From NCBI RefSeq assembly GCF_900156105.1, contig NZ_FTMS01000007.1, positions 62,001 to 126,000 of the forward strand: a stretch of 64,000 nucleotides of DNA, written 5' to 3'. The position numbers and the translations under genes were made by a program. How positions within the stretch are numbered: position 1 is the first letter of the stretch; each line of letters starts with the position of its first letter. The notes beneath the pieces were generated by a model that was given only the letters and a program-made list of their open reading frames with translations, was not told the origin of the DNA and made no database searches. Below, one piece after another: positions 9,247-17,993 of this stretch. Source of the DNA: Alkalispirochaeta americana (GTDB lineage Bacteria > Spirochaetota > Spirochaetia > DSM-27196 > Alkalispirochaetaceae).

Positions 9247-10698
9247 TTGAAAAGAGGAATGAATCTTTTTTCGCGTAATTGTGTCTTTTTTTGTGTACAC
9301 CTGTGTACACTCTCCACTATTGTCGCCCTCCTTTCCCTGGGGCTGGTGGCCTGTGCCACGCCGGGGCCGGAAGGCTCTCCCGGTGAGGCCCTCCCGAAAG
9401 AACTCCCCCGGGAGTCCCGGGGTGGTCCCCCGGGAGCGGAGGCTGATGACCTGCTTCCCCCCGGGGGGGCAGGGTCTGCCGTGGCCGGCGCCGGATTGCT
9501 TCTGGATGATGCCCTCCGGGAACGGGCAGTACAGGATATGCTCTCCCGCATGACTCTGGAAGAACGGGTGGGGCAACTTTTCATGCCGGCCCTGGTGGTC
9601 GATTCCCGGGGAGCCCCCCTGGTCGAGCTGGATGAGGCGACACGGGCCATGATCGGCACCGTCCAGCCCGGGGGGGTGATCCTCTTCGGGGCGAATCTTC
9701 GGGACCCTGATCAGACCAGACGTCTGGTGGAGGATCTTCAGGAGGCAAGCCCCATCCCCCTCCTGGTGGCGGTTGATCAGGAGGGCGGGATCGTGAGCCG
9801 CCTGAACAGCAGCACCCGAATGCCCGCCACGGCGATTCCCTCGGCCTGGAGGATCGGCCTTACAGGAAGCGAGGAGCTGGCCTACGCCATTGCCGGAGCC
9901 ATGGCTCGGGAACTTCGGAGTCTGGGAATAACCATGAACTTTGCCCCCGTGGCGGATATTCTGACCAACCCCGAAAACCCCGTCATCGGGAGCCGTGCTT
10001 TTGGCAGCGACCCCCATCTGGTGGCTCGCATGGTGGCGGCCACGGTGCGGGGACTCCAGGATAACGGTGTAAGCGCCGTGATAAAACACTTCCCCGGCCA
10101 CGGCGATACCCGGGAGGATACGCATTATCAGTCGGTGATTGTCGATCATGATCTGGAACGCCTCCGTACCCTGGAGTTTATCCCCTTTCGCGAAGGAATC
10201 ACCGCCGGGGCCGAGGGGGTCATGACAGCCCATATCAGCCTTCCCCGGGTTGTTGGTGACGATACCCCGGCGACGCTCTCCCCGGAAGTGCTCCAGGGAA
10301 TGCTTCGGAAGGACCTGGGCTACTCCGGCCTGATCGTGACGGACTCGCTTGTCATGAAAGCTCTGGATCGCTTTGCGCCCCCCGACGAGCGCCCCCTGAG
10401 GGCCTTCCAGGCGGGGGCCGATCTGCTCCTGTACCCCCTGTCTCCCGAAGGAAGTTTTCGGCGAATCCTCCGTGCTCTGGAGGAGGGCGAGATCCCGGAA
10501 GATGCCCTGAATCGGGCGGTTGGGCGAATCCTGCGGGTTAAGTTTGAGCGGGGACTCCTGGGCCCTCCGGGAGATCCCTCGAGGGAATCCCCGGAAGGGA
10601 GATTTTCCCGGCCCGTGCGGTTTGTGCCCGAGGCGGTGGAGATGGGAACGCCCGAGCATTTGCAGCTTGTGGAAGAGGTCTACCGCCGGACCAGCTGA
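9247..10698 (+). CDS. Glycoside hydrolase family 3 lipoprotein (beta-N-acetylhexosaminidase-like)
   Basis: A 483-residue GH3 enzyme. The signal sequence ends in the lipobox LVAC (about residue 36), followed by a low-complexity Gly/Pro linker, so it is anchored in the periplasm. The catalytic barrel shows VDQEGGIVSRL, the NagZ-type KHFPGHGDTREDTH loop that supplies the His/Asp acid-base pair, and VTDSLVMKAL with the nucleophile Asp. NagZ-type enzymes release N-acetylglucosamine from muropeptides or chitobiose. The TTG start is backed by an AAGGA site; the ATG 12 bases later is an alternative. It overlaps the convergent ROK gene by 19 bases. Confidence 0.88.
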   Translation: MKRGMNLFSRNCVFFCVHLCTLSTIVALLSLGLVACATPGPEGSPGEALPKELPRESRGGPPGAEADDLLPPGGAGSAVAGAGLLLDDALRERAVQDMLSRMTLEERVGQLFMPALVVDSRGAPLVELDEATRAMIGTVQPGGVILFGANLRDPDQTRRLVEDLQEASPIPLLVAVDQEGGIVSRLNSSTRMPATAIPSAWRIGLTGSEELAYAIAGAMARELRSLGITMNFAPVADILTNPENPVIGSRAFGSDPHLVARMVAATVRGLQDNGVSAVIKHFPGHGDTREDTHYQSVIVDHDLERLRTLEFIPFREGITAGAEGVMTAHISLPRVVGDDTPATLSPEVLQGMLRKDLGYSGLIVTDSLVMKALDRFAPPDERPLRAFQAGADLLLYPLSPEGSFRRILRALEEGEIPEDALNRAVGRILRVKFERGLLGPPGDPSRESPEGRFSRPVRFVPEAVEMGTPEHLQLVEEVYRRTS

Positions 10699-11867
10699 TT
10701 CTGCTGCCCCACCTGGGGCAAGAGGTCGATGCCGACGGCCGCAGTGGCCTCTGTGCCGGTCTCCACCGAAGGGATCCTGATCAGCCGTTCCAGGTACATT
10801 CCCGCTGCGCCGTAGGCGACGGCCCGTTCGCCCAGGCGCGAAACCTCCATCTCGAAATCCACCTTCTGGGGGTAGGCCCAGTTCGTCTGGGCGTGGTTCC
10901 GTACCGCTTTCTGGATTTGATCAGCCAGAACCTCGATGGGGCCGCCGATCACCACCTTGCGAAGGTTGAGGATGTTCACCAGGAAGGCGATGTGCCGGGC
11001 CAGCTCGTCCACGATCATCTCGTTCACCCGGGAATTCTGAAGAAACTGCCGCGCCTGATCATCGGATATGGAGAACTGGTTCACCTGGTCCTCCTTGTAG
11101 AGGATGCTTCGGAACTCGCCGGCCGAGAAGGTCTCTCCGTGGTGGACCTGGCCGTTCAGAACCAGCCCCAGCCCCAGGGCCATGATCCGGTGGTTGTCCA
11201 TGGCGATGGTGTGTTTTCGGTGTTCTCCCAGAACAAAGATAAAGTTCCCCGGCCGGGAGCTGTGACGAAAGGCAAGCTCGCCCCAGCACCCGCAGTTTGC
11301 GTCGTTATCCACCAGGACTGGCACCTGGATGCCGAGCCGCTCCCGGGCCTCGCGGACAAAATTGATCTCTTCATACTGTTCAAAGGGCATGGACGCGCAG
11401 AGAACGCCCCGGACAGGATCGACAAACCCCGGTAACCCCACGCCGATGCCCAGAATTGGCATGCCCGTGTTTTCCAGACTGGGGCGAAAGCGGTCTACTA
11501 TTCCGATGAAGGCATCCACCAGGCTGACCGTGCGCAGATCCAGGGGTTCGGTGTGGCTGAAAAAGACCTCACCCTGAAGATTGACCCCCACAACGGTGAA
11601 GGCCTCGGTCTGAATCTCCAGGCCCATGACACAACCCCAGTCGGCGCGTATGCGCAGGTGCAGGGGCCGTCTGCCGCCGGTGGGGCCGGCCTCGCCCACG
11701 GCCGCGGTTTCCACGATTCCCAGCTCCTCGAGAAAGGAGACGATCTTCGAGACGGTGGACTTGTTTATATCGAGGATTCTGGCGATCTCCACCCGGCTCA
11801 ACCCGTGGGTGAGATAGATAGTCCGAAGGACGCGGGTGATATTTACCTTACTGACGTATCGTTCCAT
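10680..11867 (-). CDS. ROK-family transcriptional repressor with N-terminal winged helix
   Basis: A 395-residue protein. Residues 1-60 form a MarR/winged-helix DNA-binding domain (GLSRVEIARILDINKSTVSKIVSFLEELGIV). A sugar-kinase-like ROK domain follows, with GIGVGLPGFVD, VLVDNDANCGCWGELAF (ROK signature region) and the GGP phosphate-type loop. The usual zinc-binding CxCGxxGC motif is not evident. NagC/XylR-type members repress sugar genes and release DNA on sugar binding. It is divergent from the ABC importer/GH65 operon, and two palindromes lie in the shared intergenic region, so it probably controls that operon and itself. Confidence 0.92.
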   Translation of the reverse strand: MERYVSKVNITRVLRTIYLTHGLSRVEIARILDINKSTVSKIVSFLEELGIVETAAVGEAGPTGGRRPLHLRIRADWGCVMGLEIQTEAFTVVGVNLQGEVFFSHTEPLDLRTVSLVDAFIGIVDRFRPSLENTGMPILGIGVGLPGFVDPVRGVLCASMPFEQYEEINFVREARERLGIQVPVLVDNDANCGCWGELAFRHSSRPGNFIFVLGEHRKHTIAMDNHRIMALGLGLVLNGQVHHGETFSAGEFRSILYKEDQVNQFSISDDQARQFLQNSRVNEMIVDELARHIAFLVNILNLRKVVIGGPIEVLADQIQKAVRNHAQTNWAYPQKVDFEMEVSRLGERAVAYGAAGMYLERLIRIPSVETGTEATAAVGIDLLPQVGQQNQLVRR

Positions 11868-11968
11868 TGTCGCCGCCGTTTCGTGATTATTTCTGCGCTC
11901 TCGGGCCCTGCTCCGAAGGGTTCCGCCCGGAGCCTCCCTCAGGGTCTTGCCACCTGATTTGCGACATC

Positions 11969-11989
11969 AGTTGGTTTCCGAAACCAACT
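11969..11989. promoter_or_regulatory. Perfect 10+1+10 palindrome, candidate ROK operator 1
   Basis: Two perfectly complementary 10-base arms, AGTTGGTTTC and GAAACCAACT, flank a single C. The site lies about 100 bases upstream of the ROK start and 150 upstream of the importer gene. Palindromes with TTGGTTT/AAACCAA-like arms fit known NagC/XylR operators (TTWGTT...AACWAA). Assignment to the adjacent ROK repressor is inferred from position. Confidence 0.7.
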
Positions 11990-12056
11990 CTACACGACAA
12001 TACGGGAGCTGTCAAATTTGCTGCCTTGAAACCCCGGAAAAGGGGCGTTTTTTTCG

Positions 12057-12085
12057 TTGACAGCGGGAATTCGCCGTGGTACCCT
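12057..12085 (+). promoter_or_regulatory. Sigma-70-type promoter of the sugar importer operon
   Basis: A consensus -35 TTGACA (12057-12062) is followed after 17 bases by TACCCT (12080-12085), which keeps the first, second and last bases of the -10 consensus. Transcription would begin near 12092, inside the second palindrome and about 47 bases before the importer start codon. Confidence 0.6.
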
Positions 12086-12090
12086 CATGG

Positions 12091-12111
12091 TTGGTTGCAT
12101 ATCGCAACTAA
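12091..12111. promoter_or_regulatory. Imperfect palindrome over the transcription start, candidate ROK operator 2
   Basis: Arms TTGGTTGC and GCAACTAA are separated by ATATC, with one mismatch. The outer bases resemble operator 1 (TTGGTT). Because it overlaps the predicted transcription start, binding here would block initiation directly. The similarity to operator 1 is visible; regulation is inferred. Confidence 0.55.
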
Positions 12112-12138
12112 AAGGACAAGCCGAAAACAGGAGGTGCT

Positions 12139-13479
12139 ATGTTCAAGAAAACAACTGTTTGTTTAATTGCGGGGATATTTCTTTTCTCTGCCGTGACCCT
12201 CTTCGCCGGAGGACAGGCCGAAAAGGCTCCCGTCAGCGATGTTGATTACACCGATAACCCCTGGACCGAGGGACAGGATCTCTCGGGAGAGACGGTGCGG
12301 ATTTTTGGAGCTTTTGTGGACGAGGACGCCCGTCGGTTCAACCGGTCCATGGATATCTTCAAGGAAGCCACGGGGATCAATGTGGTTTACGAGGGATCCG
12401 GTGATTTTGAGTCCCTCATCACCGTGCGGGTCGAGGGAGGCAGTCCTCCCGATATGGCCGCCTTTCCCCAGCCCGGTCTTTTGAACGACTTTGTCCAGGG
12501 TGGTCAGGTGATAGACCTGAACGAATGGTTCTCCCGGGAGTACCTCTCGCAGCAGTACGACCAGAGCTGGCTGGATATGGCCACCATGGACGGTATCATG
12601 TCGGGTTTCTGGCACCGGGCCAACGTCAAGAGCCTGGTCTGGTACCCCAAGAAAGCCTGGGACGCGGCGGGCTACGAGGTTCCCGAAACTTGGGATGAGC
12701 TGATTGCCCTCTCGGATCAGATCGTCGCCGACGGCGGTGTCCCCTGGTCCATTGGTATTGAATCAGCCGGTGCCACGGGCTGGCCGGGAACGGACTGGAT
12801 CGAGGATATCCTGCTCCGCATCGCTCCTGTTGAGGTATACGACAACTGGGTAGAGGGAAAACATCCCTTCAACAGCCCCGAAGTCAAGCGGGCCTTCGAT
12901 ATTATGAGTGATATCTGGTTCAACGAGGACTACGTTCTGGGCGGAACCGACGGTATCGTTCTGACCCCCTTCGGGGATGCGCCGAACGCGTTGTTCACCA
13001 ATCCTCCCTCGGCGTGGATGCACCGCCAGGCCAGCTTTATCCCTGCTTTCTTCCCTCGCGGGGTAGAGGTTGGAGTGGATGCCGACTTCTTCTACCTGCC
13101 TCCGATCGACGAGGAGTTCGGGCGGCCCGTACTTGGTGCAGGCGACATCTACGGTGTCTTTAACGACCGTCCCGAGGTCCGTGCTCTGGCGCGCTACATG
13201 ACCCAGGGAATCTCCACCAAAGCCTGGGTCGAGGCCGGAGGGTTTGTCTCTCCCCACGCCGATGCAGACCTGAGCTGGTATCCCACCGAGGCAGACCGGC
13301 GCTACGCCGAGATCATCGCCAACGCTGATACCTTCCGGTTTGACGGTTCCGACCTGATGCCCGGCCCGGTTGGAGCGGGATCGTTCTGGACCGAGATCAC
13401 CGATTATGTGAATAACTACCCCAACGTGAATCTCGAACGGACCCTGCAGAACATCGACAACAGCTGGCCCCGCCGATAA
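12139..13479 (+). CDS. ABC sugar transporter, extracellular solute-binding protein (family 1)
   Basis: A 446-residue binding protein with a signal peptide ending LFSAVTLFA before GGQAEKAP, the start typical of spirochaete binding proteins. The mature part has the family 1 pattern: ETVRIFGAF, FKEATGINVVYEGSGDFESLI, GGSPPDMAAFPQPG and YEVPETWDELIALSDQIV. Close family resemblance is to alpha-glucoside (AglE-type) binding proteins. It captures a di- or oligosaccharide outside the inner membrane for the two permeases that follow. An AGGAGG ribosome site precedes the ATG. No ATPase gene is present in this cluster, so a shared MsmK/UgpC-type ATPase elsewhere is probably used. Confidence 0.93.
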   Translation: MFKKTTVCLIAGIFLFSAVTLFAGGQAEKAPVSDVDYTDNPWTEGQDLSGETVRIFGAFVDEDARRFNRSMDIFKEATGINVVYEGSGDFESLITVRVEGGSPPDMAAFPQPGLLNDFVQGGQVIDLNEWFSREYLSQQYDQSWLDMATMDGIMSGFWHRANVKSLVWYPKKAWDAAGYEVPETWDELIALSDQIVADGGVPWSIGIESAGATGWPGTDWIEDILLRIAPVEVYDNWVEGKHPFNSPEVKRAFDIMSDIWFNEDYVLGGTDGIVLTPFGDAPNALFTNPPSAWMHRQASFIPAFFPRGVEVGVDADFFYLPPIDEEFGRPVLGAGDIYGVFNDRPEVRALARYMTQGISTKAWVEAGGFVSPHADADLSWYPTEADRRYAEIIANADTFRFDGSDLMPGPVGAGSFWTEITDYVNNYPNVNLERTLQNIDNSWPRR

Positions 13480-13510
13480 GGCAGGGGGCTGTTTCGCCTT
13501 TTTCCCGGTA

Positions 13511-13541
13511 GCGACGCGTCCGCATGGAGCGGGCGCGTCGC
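13511..13541 (+). other. Strong intercistronic RNA hairpin after the binding-protein gene
   Basis: Thirteen-base arms (GCGACGCGTCCGC and GCGGGCGCGTCGC, one G-U pair) flank a five-base loop. There is no following T-run. Such hairpins between a binding-protein gene and its permeases commonly protect the upstream mRNA and raise binding-protein output; that role is inferred here. Confidence 0.7.
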
Positions 13542-13572
13542 CCGGATGGACCACCTTCCACGGGGGGATTGA

Positions 13573-14652
13573 ATGAGTGACAGGGTGAGCGAGCACAGCA
13601 GACATACCCGAATTCTGATGGCGGTGCTGGGGGCGGTCGCGTTGGTGGCGATCTTCTCCTGGAGTTTTCTTTTTATGCGGGATAGTTCTGCTCCCCGTCC
13701 GGTGATCGCCCTGGTGGCGTTGCTGGTTGGCGTGGGCGGTATCTGGGGGCTTTTTCTCACGGCGGATCATCTGGTGGGGCTCCTGCCTGCAAGGACGCGT
13801 GATCTTCTGCGTCCCTATGTTTTCATTACGCCTGCGTTTTTGATTCTTCTGGTATACATCATCTATCCCACGGTGCGGACGATATATATCAGTTTCTTTG
13901 ATTTTCAGCGGGGGGGAACTCCCATAAACTTTGGATTCCAGAACTACCTGAGGGCCTTTACGGACCCGGCTCTGCGAATCGCCCTGCGGAACAACGCCCT
14001 CTGGCTGGTCTTTGTTCCTCTCTTTGCGGTTTCCCTGGGACTGGTCATCGCTGTTCTGGTGGACCGGATCAAGTGGGAGCGTTTTGCCAAGTCCCTCATC
14101 TTTTTGCCCATGGCAATTTCCTTTGTTGGTGCTTCGGTTATCTGGCGCTTTATCTATTACCGGGCAAGCTTTGGAACCCAGATCGGCCTTCTGAACGCCC
14201 TCAGGGTTGCCTTGGGAGAGGATCCTCTGGGATGGCTTCGCCTTGAGCCGTGGAACAATTTTTTCCTTATCATAATCATGATCTGGCTCCAGACGGGCTT
14301 TGCCATGGTTATTCTCTCGTCAGCGGTAAAAGGAGTTCCTTCGAGTTTGCTCGAGGCGGCCCGGATCGATGGTGCGGGGGAGTTTCGTATCTTTTTTCAG
14401 GTAATTATTCCCTTTGTGAGCGGTGCAATTCTTACGGTGACAACCACCATCGTTATTCTCGTTCTCAAGGTTTTTGATGTGGTCTATGTCATGACCAGTG
14501 GGCGTTTCAACACCGAGGTTGTGGCAAACATGATGTACAACCAGATGTTTGTCCAGGGCGCCTACGGGCGCGGGGCGGCCCTGGCGGTGATCATCTTTAT
14601 CGCCGTGACGCCGGTGATGATCTACAACATTCGCAGAATGAATCAGGTCTAG
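13573..14652 (+). CDS. ABC sugar transporter permease 1 (AglF/MalF-like)
   Basis: A 359-residue inner-membrane permease with about eight helices. Two extra N-terminal helices (residues 17-37 and 42-63) precede the usual six. The coupling-helix EAA motif is EAARIDGAGEFRIFFQVIIPFVSGAI near residues 260-285, the loop that contacts the ATPase. Other family features are TPAFLILLVYIIYPTVRTIYISF and FFDFQRGGTPINFGFQNYLRAF. It forms the membrane channel with the next gene product and imports the sugar delivered by the upstream binding protein. Confidence 0.92.
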   Translation: MSDRVSEHSRHTRILMAVLGAVALVAIFSWSFLFMRDSSAPRPVIALVALLVGVGGIWGLFLTADHLVGLLPARTRDLLRPYVFITPAFLILLVYIIYPTVRTIYISFFDFQRGGTPINFGFQNYLRAFTDPALRIALRNNALWLVFVPLFAVSLGLVIAVLVDRIKWERFAKSLIFLPMAISFVGASVIWRFIYYRASFGTQIGLLNALRVALGEDPLGWLRLEPWNNFFLIIIMIWLQTGFAMVILSSAVKGVPSSLLEAARIDGAGEFRIFFQVIIPFVSGAILTVTTTIVILVLKVFDVVYVMTSGRFNTEVVANMMYNQMFVQGAYGRGAALAVIIFIAVTPVMIYNIRRMNQV

Positions 14653-14661
14653 GAGGATTCC

Positions 14662-15549
14662 GTGGAACATACTCTCGTACTACAGAAGCGAAAGAAAACT
14701 CCGCAGGAAATCTCCCGGCGGGTGATGCTGAACCTGGCCGTGGCGGTTATCGTTATCATATGGACGATTCCCACCTTCGGGCTGCTGATAAGTTCTTTCA
14801 GAGAGCCCGAGGCCATAGACGCTACGGGGTGGTGGATGGCTGTCTTTCAGCCCTTTACCCATGGTCACTGGACGCTGGGAAACTATATCTCGGTTCTCAC
14901 GGAAGACGCCATGGGCAACGCCTTTCTCAACAGTTTGCTTGTGACCATTCCTGCTACGGTTATCCCCATAACGATAGCGGCCTTTGCCGCCTATGCCCTG
15001 GCCTGGATGAAGTTTGCGGGCCGTCGGCTCCTGTTTATCCTGGTGGTGGGACTCATGGTGGTGCCTCTGCAGACCTCGCTGTTGCCGCTCTTCCGCCTCT
15101 ATAACGATGTGGGGTTGGCGGGAACCTATCTGGGGATCTGGCTCGCCCACACCGGGTTCGGGTTGCCTCTGGCTACCTATCTGCTCTATGGCTACATCTC
15201 GCAGATCCCCCGGGACTTGATCGAGGCTGCCGAGGTGGACGGAACCACGCCCATGACAAAGTTTATCTTTCTCGTGTTGCCTGTCTCGGTTCCTGCCGTG
15301 GCGTCCTTTGCGATCTTTCAGTTCCTCTGGGTCTGGAACGATCTGCTGGTGGCTCTGATCTTCCTGGGAACAAGCGTGGATGTAGCCGTGGTGACAACCC
15401 GTCTCTCGGAGCTGGTGGGGTCCCGGGGGCAAACCTGGTACGTTCTCACGTCGGGGGCGTTTCTTACCATGATCATGCCCTTGATCGTCTTCTTCGGGCT
15501 TCAACGGTTTTTTGTGCGGGGCATGATGGCGGGCTCCGTGAAGGGTTAG
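14662..15549 (+). CDS. ABC sugar transporter permease 2 (AglG/MalG-like)
   Basis: A 295-residue permease with six predicted helices. The EAA loop is IEAAEVDGTTPMTKFIFLVLPVSVPAV (about residues 190-215), and the N-terminus carries a WTIPTFGLLISSFREPEAI signature common to MalG-type permeases of the CUT1 family. It begins ten bases after the first permease with an AGGAGG site, so the pair is translated together. It is the second channel subunit of the importer. Confidence 0.93.
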   Translation: MEHTLVLQKRKKTPQEISRRVMLNLAVAVIVIIWTIPTFGLLISSFREPEAIDATGWWMAVFQPFTHGHWTLGNYISVLTEDAMGNAFLNSLLVTIPATVIPITIAAFAAYALAWMKFAGRRLLFILVVGLMVVPLQTSLLPLFRLYNDVGLAGTYLGIWLAHTGFGLPLATYLLYGYISQIPRDLIEAAEVDGTTPMTKFIFLVLPVSVPAVASFAIFQFLWVWNDLLVALIFLGTSVDVAVVTTRLSELVGSRGQTWYVLTSGAFLTMIMPLIVFFGLQRFFVRGMMAGSVKG

Positions 15550-15562
15550 GTCAGGCTGGTAC

Positions 15563-15590
15563 AGTGAGCATAGTGAGTACAGTGAACACA
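15563..15590 (+). repeat. Three imperfect 9-bp repeats carrying alternative GTG starts
   Basis: The units AGTGAGCAT, AGTGAGTAC and AGTGAACAC lie in tandem at the start of the GH65 gene. Each contains an in-frame GTG, so a change of copy number would add or remove three residues without shifting the frame. Confidence 0.6.
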
Positions 15591-17978
15591 GAGATGGAAG
15601 AGAAGGTAAAGCTCTCGGAAGAGCTCTGGAGTGAGACCTGCTGGGAGATCGGGGAGAGCCGGTTTGACCCCGACCAGGCCATAACAGCGGGCAGCAACTT
15701 CATGATTGGCAACGGCTACATGGGCTATCGGGGGACCTTTGCCGACGATCGGGCCGGGCAGTATCCGGCCCTGGTGGTGACCGACACCTACGATAACGCC
15801 GACGGAACCTGGAAGGAGCTGGTAACAGCCCCCAACGGACTCTTTACCACTATTTCCTGCCAGGGGAAGGATATTCTGTGGCGGCAGGGAGGGTTCCGGG
15901 AGTACGAGCGAAGGCTGGCCATGCGCTGGGGGGAGTGGAGCGCCCGGGCTCAATGGGATACCCCGGGGATTCTGGTGGAGGAGGAGCGCTTCTGCAGCTA
16001 CGACGACCTTCACCTGCTCACAAGCCGCACCAGGATAACCGCTCTCGGCGAGGTGGCCCTTGAAATCACCACGGGGATCGATGGAACGGTCTGGAGCCTG
16101 AACGGCGACCATTTCTCCTCGCTCTCCCTGGAGGAGGGCCCGGACTGTCTGGAAGCGTCCTGTGTAACGGGAGAGCAGGGGTATCACCTGGTGCTCCGGG
16201 AAGACGCTCGCCTTCGGTCGGGGCCGGAGGGGGAAATTGAGCCCTGTCGAAGGACCGCCCTCGATGGAACCCTCTGTCGGGTTTTCCAGGTTTCCCTCCG
16301 GGAGGGGCAGGAGGTGGTGCTGGAAAAACGGGTGGTCCTCTACTCCTCCAACGATCTGCGGGATACCACAAAAATTACCAGCGACGCTGCCCGGGGGCCT
16401 CTGCCCTCTTTGGCGGAGGTGCGCCAGGCCGTTGCTGCGGGCCTTTCCCGGGCGGTGGCCCGTGATTGGAACCTTCTGCGGGAGGCCCACCGAAGGGTCT
16501 GGCAGGAGCGTTGGGCTTCCGCCGATATCATGATCGGTGGCGATCCGGTGGCGCAGACCTTGATCCGCTATAACCTCTATCACAACGTGATCGCGGCGCC
16601 TGCCCATGCTGATCACCTGCCACTGGGGGCCCGGGGGCTCTCCTGCCAGGCCTACCAGGGGGCTGCTTTCTGGGACCAGGAAGTGTTCAACCTTCCCATG
16701 TTTCTCTTTACCGAACCCGAAACGGCCCGACGACTTCTGGTGTACCGCTATCGCACGCTCGACGGAGCGCGAAAGAAAGCACGTGATCTGGGGTATCGGG
16801 GAGCGTTCTACGCCTGGGTGAGCGGCGACACCGGCGAGGAGATCTGTCCCTCCTATTTCTTCCGCGACGTTCTCTCGGGGCGTCGGATTCGGAACCACTT
16901 CAACGATTGGCAGATTCATGTTTCTCCCGATATCGCCTACACCGTCTGGAAATACGTTGCCGCCACGGGAGATCAGGAGTTCCTTTATCGCTACGGGGCA
17001 GAGATCCTCTTTGAGGTGGCTCGCTTTCTCGCCTCGCGGGTTCACTACCGGCCCGGGCTGGAGCGCTACGAGATTATCCGTGTCCTGGGGCCCGACGAGT
17101 ATCACGAGAACGTGGATAATAATTATTTCACCAACTTTCAGGCGCAGTTTGTCTGTCGCTATGCGGTGGAGACCTACGATACCCTGGCGGAAGAACATCC
17201 CCAGACCGTTCGGGGGCTGGAGGAGCGGATCGGGCTCGAAAAGAGCGAGCGCGATGCCTGGGATGACATTGCCCGGCGCATCTATATTCCCGCACCGGAT
17301 AGTGAAACGGGGCTGATCGAGCAGTTCCAGGGGTTTTTCGAGCTGGAAGACACGCGCCCCGAGGTGATCAAGAAACGCCTGCTGGACCCCGGTGAGTACT
17401 GGGGCTGGCCCAACGGGATCGCCGTGGAGACTCAGGTCTCAAAACAGGCTGATGTAACCCAGCTCTTCATGCTGCACCCCCAGGCGTGCAGTCGGGAGGT
17501 GATGAAAGCCAACTGGGAGTATTACGAGCCTCGGACCCAACACGGCTCTTCCCTGAGCTACGCCGTCTACGCCATATGCGCTGCCTGGATCGGTCACGGT
17601 GAGGAGGCCTATCGCTATTTTCTGCGGTCCTGCACGGTGGATCTTTTGAATACCGGGAAGGCTGTCAGCGGGGGGACCTTCATCGGTGGCATCCACACCG
17701 CAGCGTGCGGCGTGGCCTGGCAGATTGTGGTAAGCGGCTTTGCCGGGATGTACCTGACCCGGGATGGTTTCGGCTTTGCGCCCCATCTTCCGCCGGAATG
17801 GGAGTCCCTCTCGTTTCGCCTGAAACGCTGGGGTGGCACCCTGGAGATTACGCTCCACCGGCGGGCCATGACGGTGAAGGCCCTCCCGGAAAATCCCCGG
17901 GATATTCAGATCACCCTGGGCTCCGCCGAGGTATCGGTTGCTCCGGGAGGACAGGTGGCGTTGCCCCTCGAAGGGTGA
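15564..17978 (+). CDS. Glycoside hydrolase family 65 disaccharide phosphorylase
   Basis: An 804-residue GH65 enzyme. The (alpha/alpha)6 barrel carries the catalytic acid in GPDEYHENVDNNYFTN, with FWDQEVFNLPMF and GDTGEEICPSYF as flanking substrate and phosphate loops, and KQADVTQLFML further on. GH65 enzymes reversibly phosphorolyse alpha-glucosides (maltose, trehalose, kojibiose, nigerose and others) to beta-glucose 1-phosphate; the exact disaccharide cannot be read from these motifs. As the last gene of the importer operon it probably handles the imported sugar in the cytoplasm. No beta-phosphoglucomutase gene is adjacent. The start is uncertain between GTG 15564 and ATG 15594. Confidence 0.9.
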   Translation: MSIVSTVNTEMEEKVKLSEELWSETCWEIGESRFDPDQAITAGSNFMIGNGYMGYRGTFADDRAGQYPALVVTDTYDNADGTWKELVTAPNGLFTTISCQGKDILWRQGGFREYERRLAMRWGEWSARAQWDTPGILVEEERFCSYDDLHLLTSRTRITALGEVALEITTGIDGTVWSLNGDHFSSLSLEEGPDCLEASCVTGEQGYHLVLREDARLRSGPEGEIEPCRRTALDGTLCRVFQVSLREGQEVVLEKRVVLYSSNDLRDTTKITSDAARGPLPSLAEVRQAVAAGLSRAVARDWNLLREAHRRVWQERWASADIMIGGDPVAQTLIRYNLYHNVIAAPAHADHLPLGARGLSCQAYQGAAFWDQEVFNLPMFLFTEPETARRLLVYRYRTLDGARKKARDLGYRGAFYAWVSGDTGEEICPSYFFRDVLSGRRIRNHFNDWQIHVSPDIAYTVWKYVAATGDQEFLYRYGAEILFEVARFLASRVHYRPGLERYEIIRVLGPDEYHENVDNNYFTNFQAQFVCRYAVETYDTLAEEHPQTVRGLEERIGLEKSERDAWDDIARRIYIPAPDSETGLIEQFQGFFELEDTRPEVIKKRLLDPGEYWGWPNGIAVETQVSKQADVTQLFMLHPQACSREVMKANWEYYEPRTQHGSSLSYAVYAICAAWIGHGEEAYRYFLRSCTVDLLNTGKAVSGGTFIGGIHTAACGVAWQIVVSGFAGMYLTRDGFGFAPHLPPEWESLSFRLKRWGGTLEITLHRRAMTVKALPENPRDIQITLGSAEVSVAPGGQVALPLEG

Positions 17979-17993
17979 ATTCCCCGGGCAGCC

